Shown here piece after piece: positions 1 through 6,867 of a stretch of 13,606 nucleotides of DNA. The position numbers and the translations under genes are program-made. The notes under the pieces are model-generated. The model had not been told where the DNA came from. It ran no database searches and saw only the letters and a program-made list of their open reading frames with translations. This DNA comes from Cyanobium gracile_A. Lineage in GTDB: Bacteria > Cyanobacteriota > Cyanobacteriia > PCC-6307 > Cyanobiaceae. Position 1 is the first letter of the stretch, and the number at the start of each line of letters is the position of its first letter. The DNA lies in NCBI RefSeq assembly GCF_034931305.1, contig NZ_JAYGHY010000068.1, positions 1 to 13,606 on the forward strand. Direction: 5' to 3'.

Positions 1-764
1 GCCTGGGGCCAGCCGCCCTGGGGCGGCTGGCCAGCTGCGGTGTGGCGACGCTGCTGGTGAGTCCCCAGCCGCGGGTGGGGCTGTTGATCAGCGGCGATGA
101 GCTGGTGGCGGCCGGGGCGCCAAGGGGGCCGGGCCAGATCTGGGAGAGCAACGGCACCCTGCTGCGGGCCCTGCTGGAGCGGCTGGGCTACGGGGTGAGC
201 GAGCAGCGGGTGGTGGCCGATGATCCGGCCGCCCTGCGCCGGGCGCTGCTGGAGCTGGCCGCCGGCTGCGATGTGGTGGTCAGCACCGGCGGCGTGTCGG
301 CTGGCGACAGCGACTGGATCCGGCCCCTGCTGGCTGACCTGGGGGAGGTGGGCTTCTGGAAGCTGTTTCTCAAGCCCGGCCGGCCCTTCGCCTTCGGCCA
401 GCTGGGGTCGCGGCCCTTCTTCGGCTTGCCCGGCAATCCGGTGGCCGCGGCGATCACGGCCCTGCAGTTGCTGTGGCCGGCCCTGCAGCAGCTGGAGGGG
501 GGCGAAGTGGTGCTGTTGCCGCGGCTGAAGGTGCGCCTGGCGTCGGCGCTGAAACGGGGTGCCGGCCGGCCCGAACTAGCCCGGGCCTGCCTGCAGGTGG
601 ATGGGGATGGCGCCTTGCTGGCGCTGGTGGAGGGGAGCCAGGCCTCGTCCCGCCTCGGCTCGCTGCAGGGGGCCGACCTGCTGCTGGAGATCCCCGCCGA
701 GACCGGCGCCCTGGAGGCCGGCGCGGAGCTGTGGGCCCAGCTGCTGCGGTTACCCCTGCTCTGA
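1..764 (+). CDS. moeA: Molybdopterin molybdenumtransferase MoeA, C-terminal part (5' end outside window)
   Basis: MoeA uses adenylylated molybdopterin and molybdate to complete the molybdenum cofactor in the cytoplasm. The frame is open from position 3 to the left edge, so the gene starts upstream; the GTG at 42 is internal, because residues encoded before it (LGRLASCGV) already fit the family. Visible MoeA motifs in order are GDEL, SNGTLL, STGGVSAGDSDWI, KPGRPFAFG and GLPGNPVAA, which form the MoCF-binding domain and its active-site loops. The last roughly 70 residues correspond to the small C-terminal beta domain. The TGA at 762-764 lies one base from the stop of the converging flavoprotein gene. 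MoaD and MoaE are encoded just beyond, on the other strand, which supports the assignment. Only the N-terminal dimerisation domain is missing from view. Confidence 0.95.
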   Translation, partial: LGPAALGRLASCGVATLLVSPQPRVGLLISGDELVAAGAPRGPGQIWESNGTLLRALLERLGYGVSEQRVVADDPAALRRALLELAAGCDVVVSTGGVSAGDSDWIRPLLADLGEVGFWKLFLKPGRPFAFGQLGSRPFFGLPGNPVAAAITALQLLWPALQQLEGGEVVLLPRLKVRLASALKRGAGRPELARACLQVDGDGALLALVEGSQASSRLGSLQGADLLLEIPAETGALEAGAELWAQLLRLPLL

Positions 765-765
765 G

Positions 766-1335
766 TCAGTCGCTGCTGGGGTCCGCCGGCCTGGGGGCGG
801 GGATCGGGGCTGGGAGGCCGTCGATGCTGCGGCGGTTCTTGCGCTGCCAGTAGCGCTCCAGGCCCTCGGACCCCTTGCGGCGGGCCCAGCTGTCGAGGGC
901 GGTGCGATCGCCGCCATAGGCGTACCTGGGTACCGCCATGCCGCAGGAGGTCTGGACCCGGTCGATGGCCAGATCGAAGATCTGTCGGGCGCCGGCCAGG
1001 GGCTCGAAAAGGCCGTAAAGCCCGTCCCAGCCGTCCTCGCCGCACTGGATGGTGCGGGCGGTGCCGTAGAGCCGCAGGATCTGGGGTGGGCCCTCGAAGG
1101 CGCAGAACATCAGGGTCATGCGCGGACAGGCCTGCACATGGGCGGCGGTTTCGTTGCCGCTGCCGGTGAGGTTGAGCCAGACCACGCGCTGTGCGTCGAG
1201 CACCCGCAGGGCATCCCGTCCCTTGGGGGAGACGTTGACCGTGCTGTCCGCCGTGGCGGTGCCGACGAAGAACAGCTTCTGGGCGATGATGAAGGCGATG
1301 TGGTCGGCGTTGAGGGTGCCGCAGGACTGGCCCAT
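766..1335 (-). CDS. Pyridoxamine 5'-phosphate oxidase-like FMN-binding protein
   Basis: A 189-residue cytoplasmic protein with one PPOX-type split-barrel domain at about residues 10-115. Family-like segments are FFVGTATADSTVNVSPKGRD, VWLNLTGSGNETAAHV and ILRLYGTARTI. Proteins of this group bind FMN or a related flavin, but their substrates are usually unknown, and true vitamin B6 synthesis should not be assumed. The tail from about 170 is proline-rich and probably disordered. It is the last gene of a leftward series after moaD and moaE, 18 bp downstream of moaE, so it is probably co-transcribed with them. No clear Shine-Dalgarno sequence precedes the ATG. A link to molybdenum metabolism is suggested only by position. 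Confidence 0.85.
   Translation of the reverse strand: MGQSCGTLNADHIAFIIAQKLFFVGTATADSTVNVSPKGRDALRVLDAQRVVWLNLTGSGNETAAHVQACPRMTLMFCAFEGPPQILRLYGTARTIQCGEDGWDGLYGLFEPLAGARQIFDLAIDRVQTSCGMAVPRYAYGGDRTALDSWARRKGSEGLERYWQRKNRRSIDGLPAPIPAPRPADPSSD
904..911. repeat. HIP1 octamer GCGATCGC
   Basis: An exact copy of the highly iterated palindrome known from many cyanobacterial genomes, here within the PPOX-like gene. With the copy at 7022-7031 it mildly supports a cyanobacterial source. Two copies in 13.6 kb is well below the density seen in HIP1-rich genomes, but more than chance alone would give for a typical octamer. Confidence 0.6.
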
Positions 1336-1353
1336 GGAAGGGGGGCGATGGAG

Positions 1354-1839
1354 TCAGAGGGGGGTGTTGCCGGCCACCCAGGTGCCGCTGCCGCCGCTCC
1401 ACTCCCGTTTCCAGAAAGGAGCGTGGTGCTTGAGATCCTCCAGCAGCTCCTGGACGCAGCGCAGTGCCGGGCCGCGGCGGTCGGCCTGGACGGCCACCAG
1501 CACGATCGCCTCCCCCGGTGCGATCCGCCCCACCCGATGCGCCACCAGCACCGCCCCCGCGCCATGGCGCGCTGCGCAGGCCTCGGCGAGGGCCCGCAGC
1601 TGGGCCTCGCTCATGCCGGGGTAATGCTCCAGCTCCAGGACCTCCAGGGGCGCGCCGCTGGCGGTGGTGGGTCGCACGCGGCCGATGAAGTGGCTTTCGG
1701 CGGCCATCCTTGCTGCGCCAAGGCTGTCGCGGCTGTCCGCCGAAAGGCTCCGCTGCCAGGCGGCCAGCAGCTCGAGCGGCTCGAAGGGCGCCTCCAGGAG
1801 CTGTACCGCGATCGTGAGTTCTGGGTTGGGGGTCGGCAT
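1354..1839 (-). CDS. moaE: Molybdopterin synthase catalytic (large) subunit MoaE
   Basis: MoaE with MoaD forms the heterotetrameric molybdopterin synthase, which adds two sulfurs to cyclic pyranopterin monophosphate to make the dithiolene of molybdopterin. The 161-residue protein shows the family's signature segments: FIGRVR at 51-56, EHYPGM at 71-76, HRVGRI at 101-106, and LKHHAPFWKRE near 136-146. K137 and K144 correspond to the two active-site lysines known from the E. coli enzyme (Lys119 and Lys126), so the subunit looks active. The N-terminus is about 20-30 residues longer than the core domain needs. The ATG lies 3 bp after the moaD stop, with a strong ribosome binding site inside the moaD 3' end. 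Confidence 0.96.
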   Translation of the reverse strand: MPTPNPELTIAVQLLEAPFEPLELLAAWQRSLSADSRDSLGAARMAAESHFIGRVRPTTASGAPLEVLELEHYPGMSEAQLRALAEACAARHGAGAVLVAHRVGRIAPGEAIVLVAVQADRRGPALRCVQELLEDLKHHAPFWKREWSGGSGTWVAGNTPL

Positions 1840-1842
1840 CGC

Positions 1843-2139
1843 TCAGCCTCCGGTGATCGGGGGCAGGAAGGCCACCTCGTCGCCGGGGCGCAGGGGGGTG
1901 CCGGGGGCGGCGAAGGCCTGGTTGATGGCGATGCGGATGCTGGGGGGGATCCTGCCGCCCGTGGCGGGTCCGTCGTCCAGGGCCAACCGCCGCCAGAGAT
2001 CGGCGGCGCTGGTGGGGCTGGCCTCAAGGGGGACCAGCCGCTCCCCCCAGCCGGCCCGCTCCCGCAGGGCGGCGAACAGTCGCACCCGCACCGCGGCGGT
2101 GAGGTCTGGAGAGGGGGCGACCACAGGAGGGCAGTGCAT
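1843..2139 (-). CDS. moaD: Molybdopterin synthase sulfur-carrier (small) subunit MoaD
   Basis: MoaD is a ubiquitin-fold sulfur carrier. Its C-terminal glycine is adenylated and thiocarboxylated, then donates sulfur within molybdopterin synthase. The protein (98 residues from this ATG) carries VRVRLFAALRERAG at 17-30, RIAINQ at 69-74, LRPGDEVAFLPP at 83-94, and ends exactly in the required Gly-Gly. Family members are normally near 80 residues and begin just before the VRVRLFA strand, so a GTG at 2089-2091 (residue 17) is a plausible alternative start. Neither start has a good Shine-Dalgarno sequence. The gene lies 3 bp upstream of moaE and 33 bp downstream of the large c-di-GMP gene on the same strand. 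Confidence 0.95.
   Translation of the reverse strand: MHCPPVVAPSPDLTAAVRVRLFAALRERAGWGERLVPLEASPTSAADLWRRLALDDGPATGGRIPPSIRIAINQAFAAPGTPLRPGDEVAFLPPITGG
1847..1851 (-). promoter_or_regulatory. Shine-Dalgarno site of moaE, made from the last codons of moaD
   Basis: On the minus strand the moaD 3' end reads ACC GGA GGC TGA, and the GGAGG within it lies 7 nt before the moaE ATG. The two glycine codons that encode the essential MoaD C-terminus therefore also serve as the moaE ribosome binding site. This should couple translation of the two subunits. The sequence is seen directly; the coupling is inferred. Confidence 0.8.
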
Positions 2140-2172
2140 CGATCAGTGGGTTGACTCTGGGCCCCGGAGCCC

Positions 2173-5100
2173 TCAGGCCGAGAGGCCAACCTGGCTGGGC
2201 AGGGATCGGCAGACCACCCGATTGCGGCCATGACGTTTGGCTTCGTAGAGGCAGTCGTCGGCCAGCTGCATCAACCTGTCGGCGTCACAGTCCGCCGTGG
2301 ACTGGGGATCCCACGCCGCGATTCCAATGCTGACGGTGAGCACGTTGCCGGTGGTCAGGCCGGGATGGTAGATCCCTTTATCAAGGATCGACTGGCGCAG
2401 GTTCTCGCAAAGCTTCAGCGAGGACTCCGCATCCGTTTTGGGTAAGATGATGGCAAATTCTTCACCGCCCAGTCGTGCCACGAAGTCACTCTTGCGGCGC
2501 AGGCAAGCCCTGAGAGAATCGGCGATTTCCTTGAGGCATCGATCGCCATAGGCGTGGCCCTGCAAGTCATTCACTATTTTGAATTGATCGATATCAATCA
2601 AGGCTAGAGAGAGGTTGACTTGTTGAAGCCTTGAGGCGGAAACATTGCCCTTCAGGAACGAATCAAAACTGCGGCGGTTGGCCAACTGGGTGAGTGGATC
2701 CAGCATCGCCAGTCGCTTGGAGCGCTCGCTCTCAAAGGCATAGAACAGGAGGCTCAACAGGCTGCTCATGGCTTCGATGCGTTGCACTTCCTCATCACTG
2801 AAAACACTCCCTTCGTGCAGGGTAATGCTGAGAACGGGGATCGATATCCCTCGGGAGTCGAGCCGAATGCCGAGGTAGTCACTGCAGCCGGCCTTCCGCA
2901 AGGAATCCAGGAAGGGAAAGCTGTTGTCCTTGGTTGGTGTCAGCTTTTGTCGAAAGACCTTGCTCCTTGTGGCAATGAAGTGAAGGGGGCTGTGAAGGTG
3001 CTCATCCTCCTCGAGGAAATCCCTTTCCATGCGGAAGGTGCCGACCAGGCCCGGACGGGACTTTACCCAGACATACTGACTGCAATCGATGTCGTCCTGG
3101 TCGGGAAGAAAGGCCAACGAAAAGCGATAGATCTCCAATCCCCAGGACTTCAGCTCGTTGACAAATAGCAACACGAACTCTTCAAAGCTGCGTAGCCTTG
3201 ACCAGTTATCAAAGATGTAGCGCTCCAGGGGCACTTTCCCTTCGGCGGTCCTGAACTCTTCGCCACCCCCTGAATCCCGCAGGCGGGACGTGACACGGAT
3301 CTTTTCCAAGGTCTGCTGCAGGGAGTCGCGATCCGCCCATTCCGAGGACTGGATGAAGGATTCCACACCCTTCAAGGTGATGGGGGCGGAGATGAGATAC
3401 CCCTGCAATGCATCGGCTCCCAAGCGAACGACAGCGGCCAGTTCATTGTGGGTTTCGACCCCTTCGCAGACCACTGTTTTGCCGAGCGCATGGACCGTGT
3501 CAATGAACGAACCCACATAGCGCTGAAGCCTGAAGGAACGATCGATCCCTTTAATGAGATCAATATCCAGTTTGATCGCGTCATACCAGGCTTCGCTGAT
3601 GCGCCTGTAGTTGGAAAGTCCTGATCCGAAGTCATCAATGAAAATCCTGAAGTTCAGCTCCTTCATCAGACGTTCTGAAGCCGTTGTCACATCCTCGGAT
3701 CCGGCCAGGATATCGGTGGCGGCCATTTCTGTGATCTCGATGTAGAAGATAGAGCTGTCGATGACATGGGTCTTGAATAGGTCGATCAAATGATTCAGTC
3801 GTTGGCCTGTGGCAACGGAGTCCGCGCTGATATTGATGGAGACATATTCAATCCGGTGGCGCAGAAGCTCGGATTCGCTGAGGGCTTGTTTGACTTCGGC
3901 CAATCGGCTCACAACAAGGGCGTCAATCTGATGGGCGATACCGATGTCATGGGCCAGTTGCATCACCTTGCCAGTGCCGAGTTTGTTCAGCGTTGGGGGA
4001 CGGAATCTGATCAGGAGTTCAAGTCCAAAATGGCCTGGATTCGAGATCTGAAGGATTGGTTGAAAAAAGAGCTCAAGATCACTGGCGTTCAGGCAGCTGA
4101 GTTGCGTTCTGATTTCATTCTTGTCTCTGACCAGTAGATCGTCACCACGTTTCACCAGCCGAAACGATCGGCGATCCTCGGCGGCCAGCATCTCTCCGAA
4201 GGCCTGCATCGTCAGCAGGGAGGTCGGGGGATCATTCGGCCGGAAGCGTTGACCGGTGATGATCACATCATCCCAGGCCAGAACGGAGTTGCTGGAAAGC
4301 TGAATCGAACCCGACACAATGCCAAGCAGCCTGGCGAGCAGCGCTTCGCAGGCGTCCGTGTCATCGATCGGAATGCTTCCAGAAGCCCGGACGATCAGGG
4401 CCATCTTGTTCTTGGAGATGCGATAGAAGTTGAACCCAGGGTGGACAGGCCAACCTTTGTCGATGGCACGACAGGCATTGGTCAGGATTTCGGAGGATTC
4501 CAGCTCACTGTGAAGTCCGCTTTGGCGCTCCAGATAGCGAAAGTCAATGGTCACCAGAACGGCGGCGTCCTGACGCTGCGACAGAGTCCTGATGGCAGGA
4601 TCTTCGAGATCCTTGACCAGTGCATAGTGGGTTAGAAATGAAGATTGGCTGTCTTTTCTGAAGCCGCTGACAATTTCTTGCTTCTGCTTTTCACTCTGGC
4701 CGGAGATGGAGGCCATCACGGCTGTCAGCAGCATGCCAAGCACGCCAAGCGTCAAGGCAAGAGTGTGTTCCACACCAGCCTCGGCGTGGGCAGCTGGCGG
4801 CAGGTTCAGGCCAATGTCAAGCTCCCCGAATCTGAGCTGATAGAGGTGGCTGTCCTTGTCGGCTGAGGCGACGACAACGGACCATGGAGCCAGCCCGATG
4901 GGCCCGTGGCCCGTCGTCTTGGTATCGACCAACGCCTGTCCACGCAGTTTGACCCACCGGCCATTCGGCTGGCGGATGGGGCCAGAGGTGAACAGCAACG
5001 TTCCGGGTTGGGAGGGCTCAACGGCCATCACCAGTGGCGTGCTGGGGAACTGTCTTGGACAGATCAGTGGGAGGCCTTCGCGGCTGGTCGCGATGGGAGG

Positions 5101-5394
5101 CCTCTCGGTGGGCACGGGCTGGGAGGCGACGTCTGAACTGGCGACGACCTCCAGACGGTGGGAGGACAGGTCCTGCCGTTCCACAGCCCTCTGGGCAGGG
5201 CCTTCCTCAGCGGATGGTCTGGCGAAGACGCGCTCCATTCCCTGCAATGCATCGCACAAGCGCAGGGCGACGCGGTCGCTTTGATCACGCCATTCCTTGG
5301 CATGGCGTCGATCAAGGAGATGGGTATAGATCAGGAGAGAGGTGCTTGAAAGAAGCGCTCCGCTGATGATCACCGTTCTGGTGCGCCGGCGCAT
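2173..5394 (-). CDS. Membrane c-di-GMP protein: sensor, degenerate GGDEF, EAL, GAF-like, intact GGDEF (1073 aa)
   Basis: Probably a bifunctional diguanylate cyclase/phosphodiesterase in the inner membrane. Residues about 8-25 and 209-231 are membrane segments enclosing an extracytoplasmic sensor region (26-208) that I do not recognise. Residues 275-420 resemble a GGDEF domain, but the active-site segment reads YRISKNKMALIV, so it cannot cyclise GTP. The EAL domain (about 437-690) keeps E459 in an ELL form of the motif, N521, E553, D587 and D588, K608, E644 and Q664, so c-di-GMP hydrolysis is likely. Residues 720-885 look GAF-like. The last domain (895-1065) has DPLTQLANR, GGEEF at 976-980 and an RKSD inhibitory site at 967-970, so it is probably an active, product-inhibited cyclase. 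The ATG follows a GAGGGAGGG sequence. Much of the gene is AT-richer than its neighbours, which hints at acquisition. Confidence 0.93.
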   Translation of the reverse strand: MRRRTRTVIISGALLSSTSLLIYTHLLDRRHAKEWRDQSDRVALRLCDALQGMERVFARPSAEEGPAQRAVERQDLSSHRLEVVASSDVASQPVPTERPPIATSREGLPLICPRQFPSTPLVMAVEPSQPGTLLFTSGPIRQPNGRWVKLRGQALVDTKTTGHGPIGLAPWSVVVASADKDSHLYQLRFGELDIGLNLPPAAHAEAGVEHTLALTLGVLGMLLTAVMASISGQSEKQKQEIVSGFRKDSQSSFLTHYALVKDLEDPAIRTLSQRQDAAVLVTIDFRYLERQSGLHSELESSEILTNACRAIDKGWPVHPGFNFYRISKNKMALIVRASGSIPIDDTDACEALLARLLGIVSGSIQLSSNSVLAWDDVIITGQRFRPNDPPTSLLTMQAFGEMLAAEDRRSFRLVKRGDDLLVRDKNEIRTQLSCLNASDLELFFQPILQISNPGHFGLELLIRFRPPTLNKLGTGKVMQLAHDIGIAHQIDALVVSRLAEVKQALSESELLRHRIEYVSINISADSVATGQRLNHLIDLFKTHVIDSSIFYIEITEMAATDILAGSEDVTTASERLMKELNFRIFIDDFGSGLSNYRRISEAWYDAIKLDIDLIKGIDRSFRLQRYVGSFIDTVHALGKTVVCEGVETHNELAAVVRLGADALQGYLISAPITLKGVESFIQSSEWADRDSLQQTLEKIRVTSRLRDSGGGEEFRTAEGKVPLERYIFDNWSRLRSFEEFVLLFVNELKSWGLEIYRFSLAFLPDQDDIDCSQYVWVKSRPGLVGTFRMERDFLEEDEHLHSPLHFIATRSKVFRQKLTPTKDNSFPFLDSLRKAGCSDYLGIRLDSRGISIPVLSITLHEGSVFSDEEVQRIEAMSSLLSLLFYAFESERSKRLAMLDPLTQLANRRSFDSFLKGNVSASRLQQVNLSLALIDIDQFKIVNDLQGHAYGDRCLKEIADSLRACLRRKSDFVARLGGEEFAIILPKTDAESSLKLCENLRQSILDKGIYHPGLTTGNVLTVSIGIAAWDPQSTADCDADRLMQLADDCLYEAKRHGRNRVVCRSLPSQVGLSA

Positions 5395-5408
5395 GTCCCT
5401 CCCTCACA

Positions 5409-5433
5409 TCCCTCACCTTAGCGACCAAACCCT
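5409..5433 (-). promoter_or_regulatory. Candidate promoter or operator of the c-di-GMP gene (GTCGCTAA motif)
   Basis: Read on the minus strand, this segment contains GTCGCTAAGGTGAGGG. TAAGGT fits a loose TANNNT minus-10 box and lies 20-25 nt upstream of the ATG. The 25-bp segment matches 11304-11328 at 20 positions, and both are followed (plus strand) by GAGCA. No convincing minus-35 box is seen. The resemblance is direct; the function is inferred. Confidence 0.3.
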
Positions 5434-5459
5434 GAGCAGCCCTGCGCCGCCACCTCTCG

Positions 5460-5681
5460 CTAGGGGGTGGCCACGGTGATTCCGGGAGCCAATGACGGGC
5501 CGTTGACGCTCCCAACCGTCGCTTCCACCGACGTTTCAGATGTGGCTTGCCCATCGGAGCTTCCTTTCACCGGTAGCTCCTCACCTTTACTCATAAATCT
5601 TTCAGCCTCCCTCCCCAATCGGTCGAATTGGTCTCCTGTCACATCCACAGGATTGCTTCTACCCCTAACATCCGACGGCAC
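5460..5681 (-). CDS. Possible small hydrophilic protein (73 aa), doubtful
   Basis: An open frame with a GTG start and TAG stop, not recognised. It encodes a polar, charged N-terminal half that could be helical (DQFDRLGREAERFMSKGEEL) followed by a Ser/Thr/Gly/Ala/Val-rich tail with no membrane segment. The composition is more protein-like than the overlapping plus-strand frame at 5467-5763. The GTG is preceded by AGAAAGG, which lies too close to be a good ribosome site. An internal ATG (residue 30) has GGGAGGGAGG about 12 nt upstream and could be the true start. It lies directly upstream of the c-di-GMP gene on the same strand, with 65 bp between. Without homologues it could equally be non-coding. 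Confidence 0.3.
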   Translation of the reverse strand: MPSDVRGRSNPVDVTGDQFDRLGREAERFMSKGEELPVKGSSDGQATSETSVEATVGSVNGPSLAPGITVATP

Positions 5682-5790
5682 GCCTTTCTTCGACAGCGTG
5701 CATCGCAGCGATCATGACTTTATCGATTGTGTCTGCCTCTACTTGTCAGATGGGCAGGCTTAACCTCCCCTTGACTGTGGTTCTCGAGAG

Positions 5791-6867
5791 GTGATTCACG
5801 CCGCAGTCATTGGTGCTGGAGCCTGCGGGCTGGCCCTGGCCAGGGGGCTCTGGAGGCAGGGCCTGCCGGTGCGTGTGTTTGAGCGGGTGGCAGCGCCGTC
5901 TTCCAATGGTCATGGGTTTCTGCTGCTGGCCAATGGCTGCGAGTCCCTGCGTCGCCTTGGCTGCGACCCTGCAGACAATCTGGGCCACCCCATCACATCG
6001 GTGCGGATTGTCTGTTGTTCCGGCGACGTTCATGCGGATTATCCGATTGATGGGGCGGTGGCGCTGATGCGTCACCGGTTGCTGGAGGCACTGCTGCGCG
6101 GGGCCCCGCCCGAGCTTGTGCAGTACAACCACCAGTTCGAGACTTTCGAATGGGCTGGGCAGAAGGCCAGGGCGGTGCGATTCCAGAATGGCCATTCCCA
6201 TGAAGCCGATGCCTTCATCGCGGCCGATGGCGTCCGCTCCAGCTGCCGGCTTGCCATGGGTTGCGCTTCGACGGCCCAGCCAGGCCGCGTCAAGGAGATC
6301 GTGGCCCACATGCAGCATCCCCTGCTGGCCGCGGAGCTGGGCCATCGCTTTCTGAAGGTGCTCGATCCCTCCGGGGGGCTGGCGGTAGGCCTGGTCCCCT
6401 TGGGCGATAACAGATTGATCTGGTTCGTGCAGTTCGACAGCGAGCGTTTCGCCACCCCACGCAGGGCTGAGGTGGGGGCCTTCCTCGAGGCGCACTTCCG
6501 CCACTTTCCCGCCGTGGTGCGCCATGTGCTGGGCGCCACCGATCCCTCCCGCGCCCACCTGTGGCACACCGTGGACGCGGATGCTTCCAGCCGCTGGAGC
6601 CGGGGGAATGTGGCTCTGGCCGGGGATGCGGCCCATCCGCTGCTGCCCTTCACCAGCCAGGGCGTCAATACGGCGCTTGAGGATGCGGTCCTGCTGAGTC
6701 GCCTGCTGAAGGATTGTCGGGATCCCGGGGAGGTCCCGGAGCTTTTTGCCGCCTACGAACGTGAGCGCCAGCCAGCACTGCTGCACTGTGTGGAAGCCGG
6801 TCGCCAGATGGCGCGGTCCTTTGTCCAGCCCGCCCCGAGCAGGCTCCCGTTGCCGCTGATGGCATGA
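5791..6867 (+). CDS. FAD-dependent monooxygenase (PHBH-like, group A flavoprotein fold)
   Basis: A 358-residue soluble flavoenzyme of the p-hydroxybenzoate hydroxylase type, which normally uses NAD(P)H and O2 to hydroxylate an aromatic or related substrate. The dinucleotide-binding VIGAGACGLALA (GxGxxG at 8-13) is followed by E31 ending the second strand, the DG motif AADGVRS at 145-150, and the GD motif ALAGDAAHPLLPF at 275-287. The usual GQGxN loop reads SQGVNTALEDA, a minor departure. The length is near the short end of the family, with no C-terminal thioredoxin-like domain. The start is a GTG with only GAGAG before it. The stop overlaps the next gene's ATG by four bases, so the two proteins are probably made together. 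The substrate cannot be told from the sequence. Confidence 0.9.
   Translation: MIHAAVIGAGACGLALARGLWRQGLPVRVFERVAAPSSNGHGFLLLANGCESLRRLGCDPADNLGHPITSVRIVCCSGDVHADYPIDGAVALMRHRLLEALLRGAPPELVQYNHQFETFEWAGQKARAVRFQNGHSHEADAFIAADGVRSSCRLAMGCASTAQPGRVKEIVAHMQHPLLAAELGHRFLKVLDPSGGLAVGLVPLGDNRLIWFVQFDSERFATPRRAEVGAFLEAHFRHFPAVVRHVLGATDPSRAHLWHTVDADASSRWSRGNVALAGDAAHPLLPFTSQGVNTALEDAVLLSRLLKDCRDPGEVPELFAAYERERQPALLHCVEAGRQMARSFVQPAPSRLPLPLMA

Larger units (their letters stand above)
5395..5790. other. 396-bp AT-richer stretch between divergent genes
   Basis: This stretch separates the start of the c-di-GMP gene (leftward) from the start of the monooxygenase gene (rightward), so it must hold both promoters unless one gene is read from further away. 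It contains a candidate promoter motif at 5409-5433 and one weak small open frame (5460-5681, minus). Its composition matches the c-di-GMP gene rather than the GC-rich flanks. I see no RNA gene and no strong hairpin. Confidence 0.6.

Noticed and set aside
188..1402. Long minus-strand open frame of 404 codons
   Set aside because: Arg/Pro/His-rich low-complexity product overlapping moeA and the PPOX-like gene in a shadow frame.
601..2154. Long plus-strand open frame of 517 codons
   Set aside because: It runs antisense through the PPOX-like, moaE and moaD genes, is Gly/Ala/Gln-rich without domain features, and is explained by the GC-rich third-position bias of those genes.
5593..5613. Minus-strand residues MSKGEEL, identical to the first residues of green fluorescent protein
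   Set aside because: The match ends after seven residues (next PVKG, not FTG), the upstream and downstream sequence is unrelated, and nothing else in the window looks like a vector.
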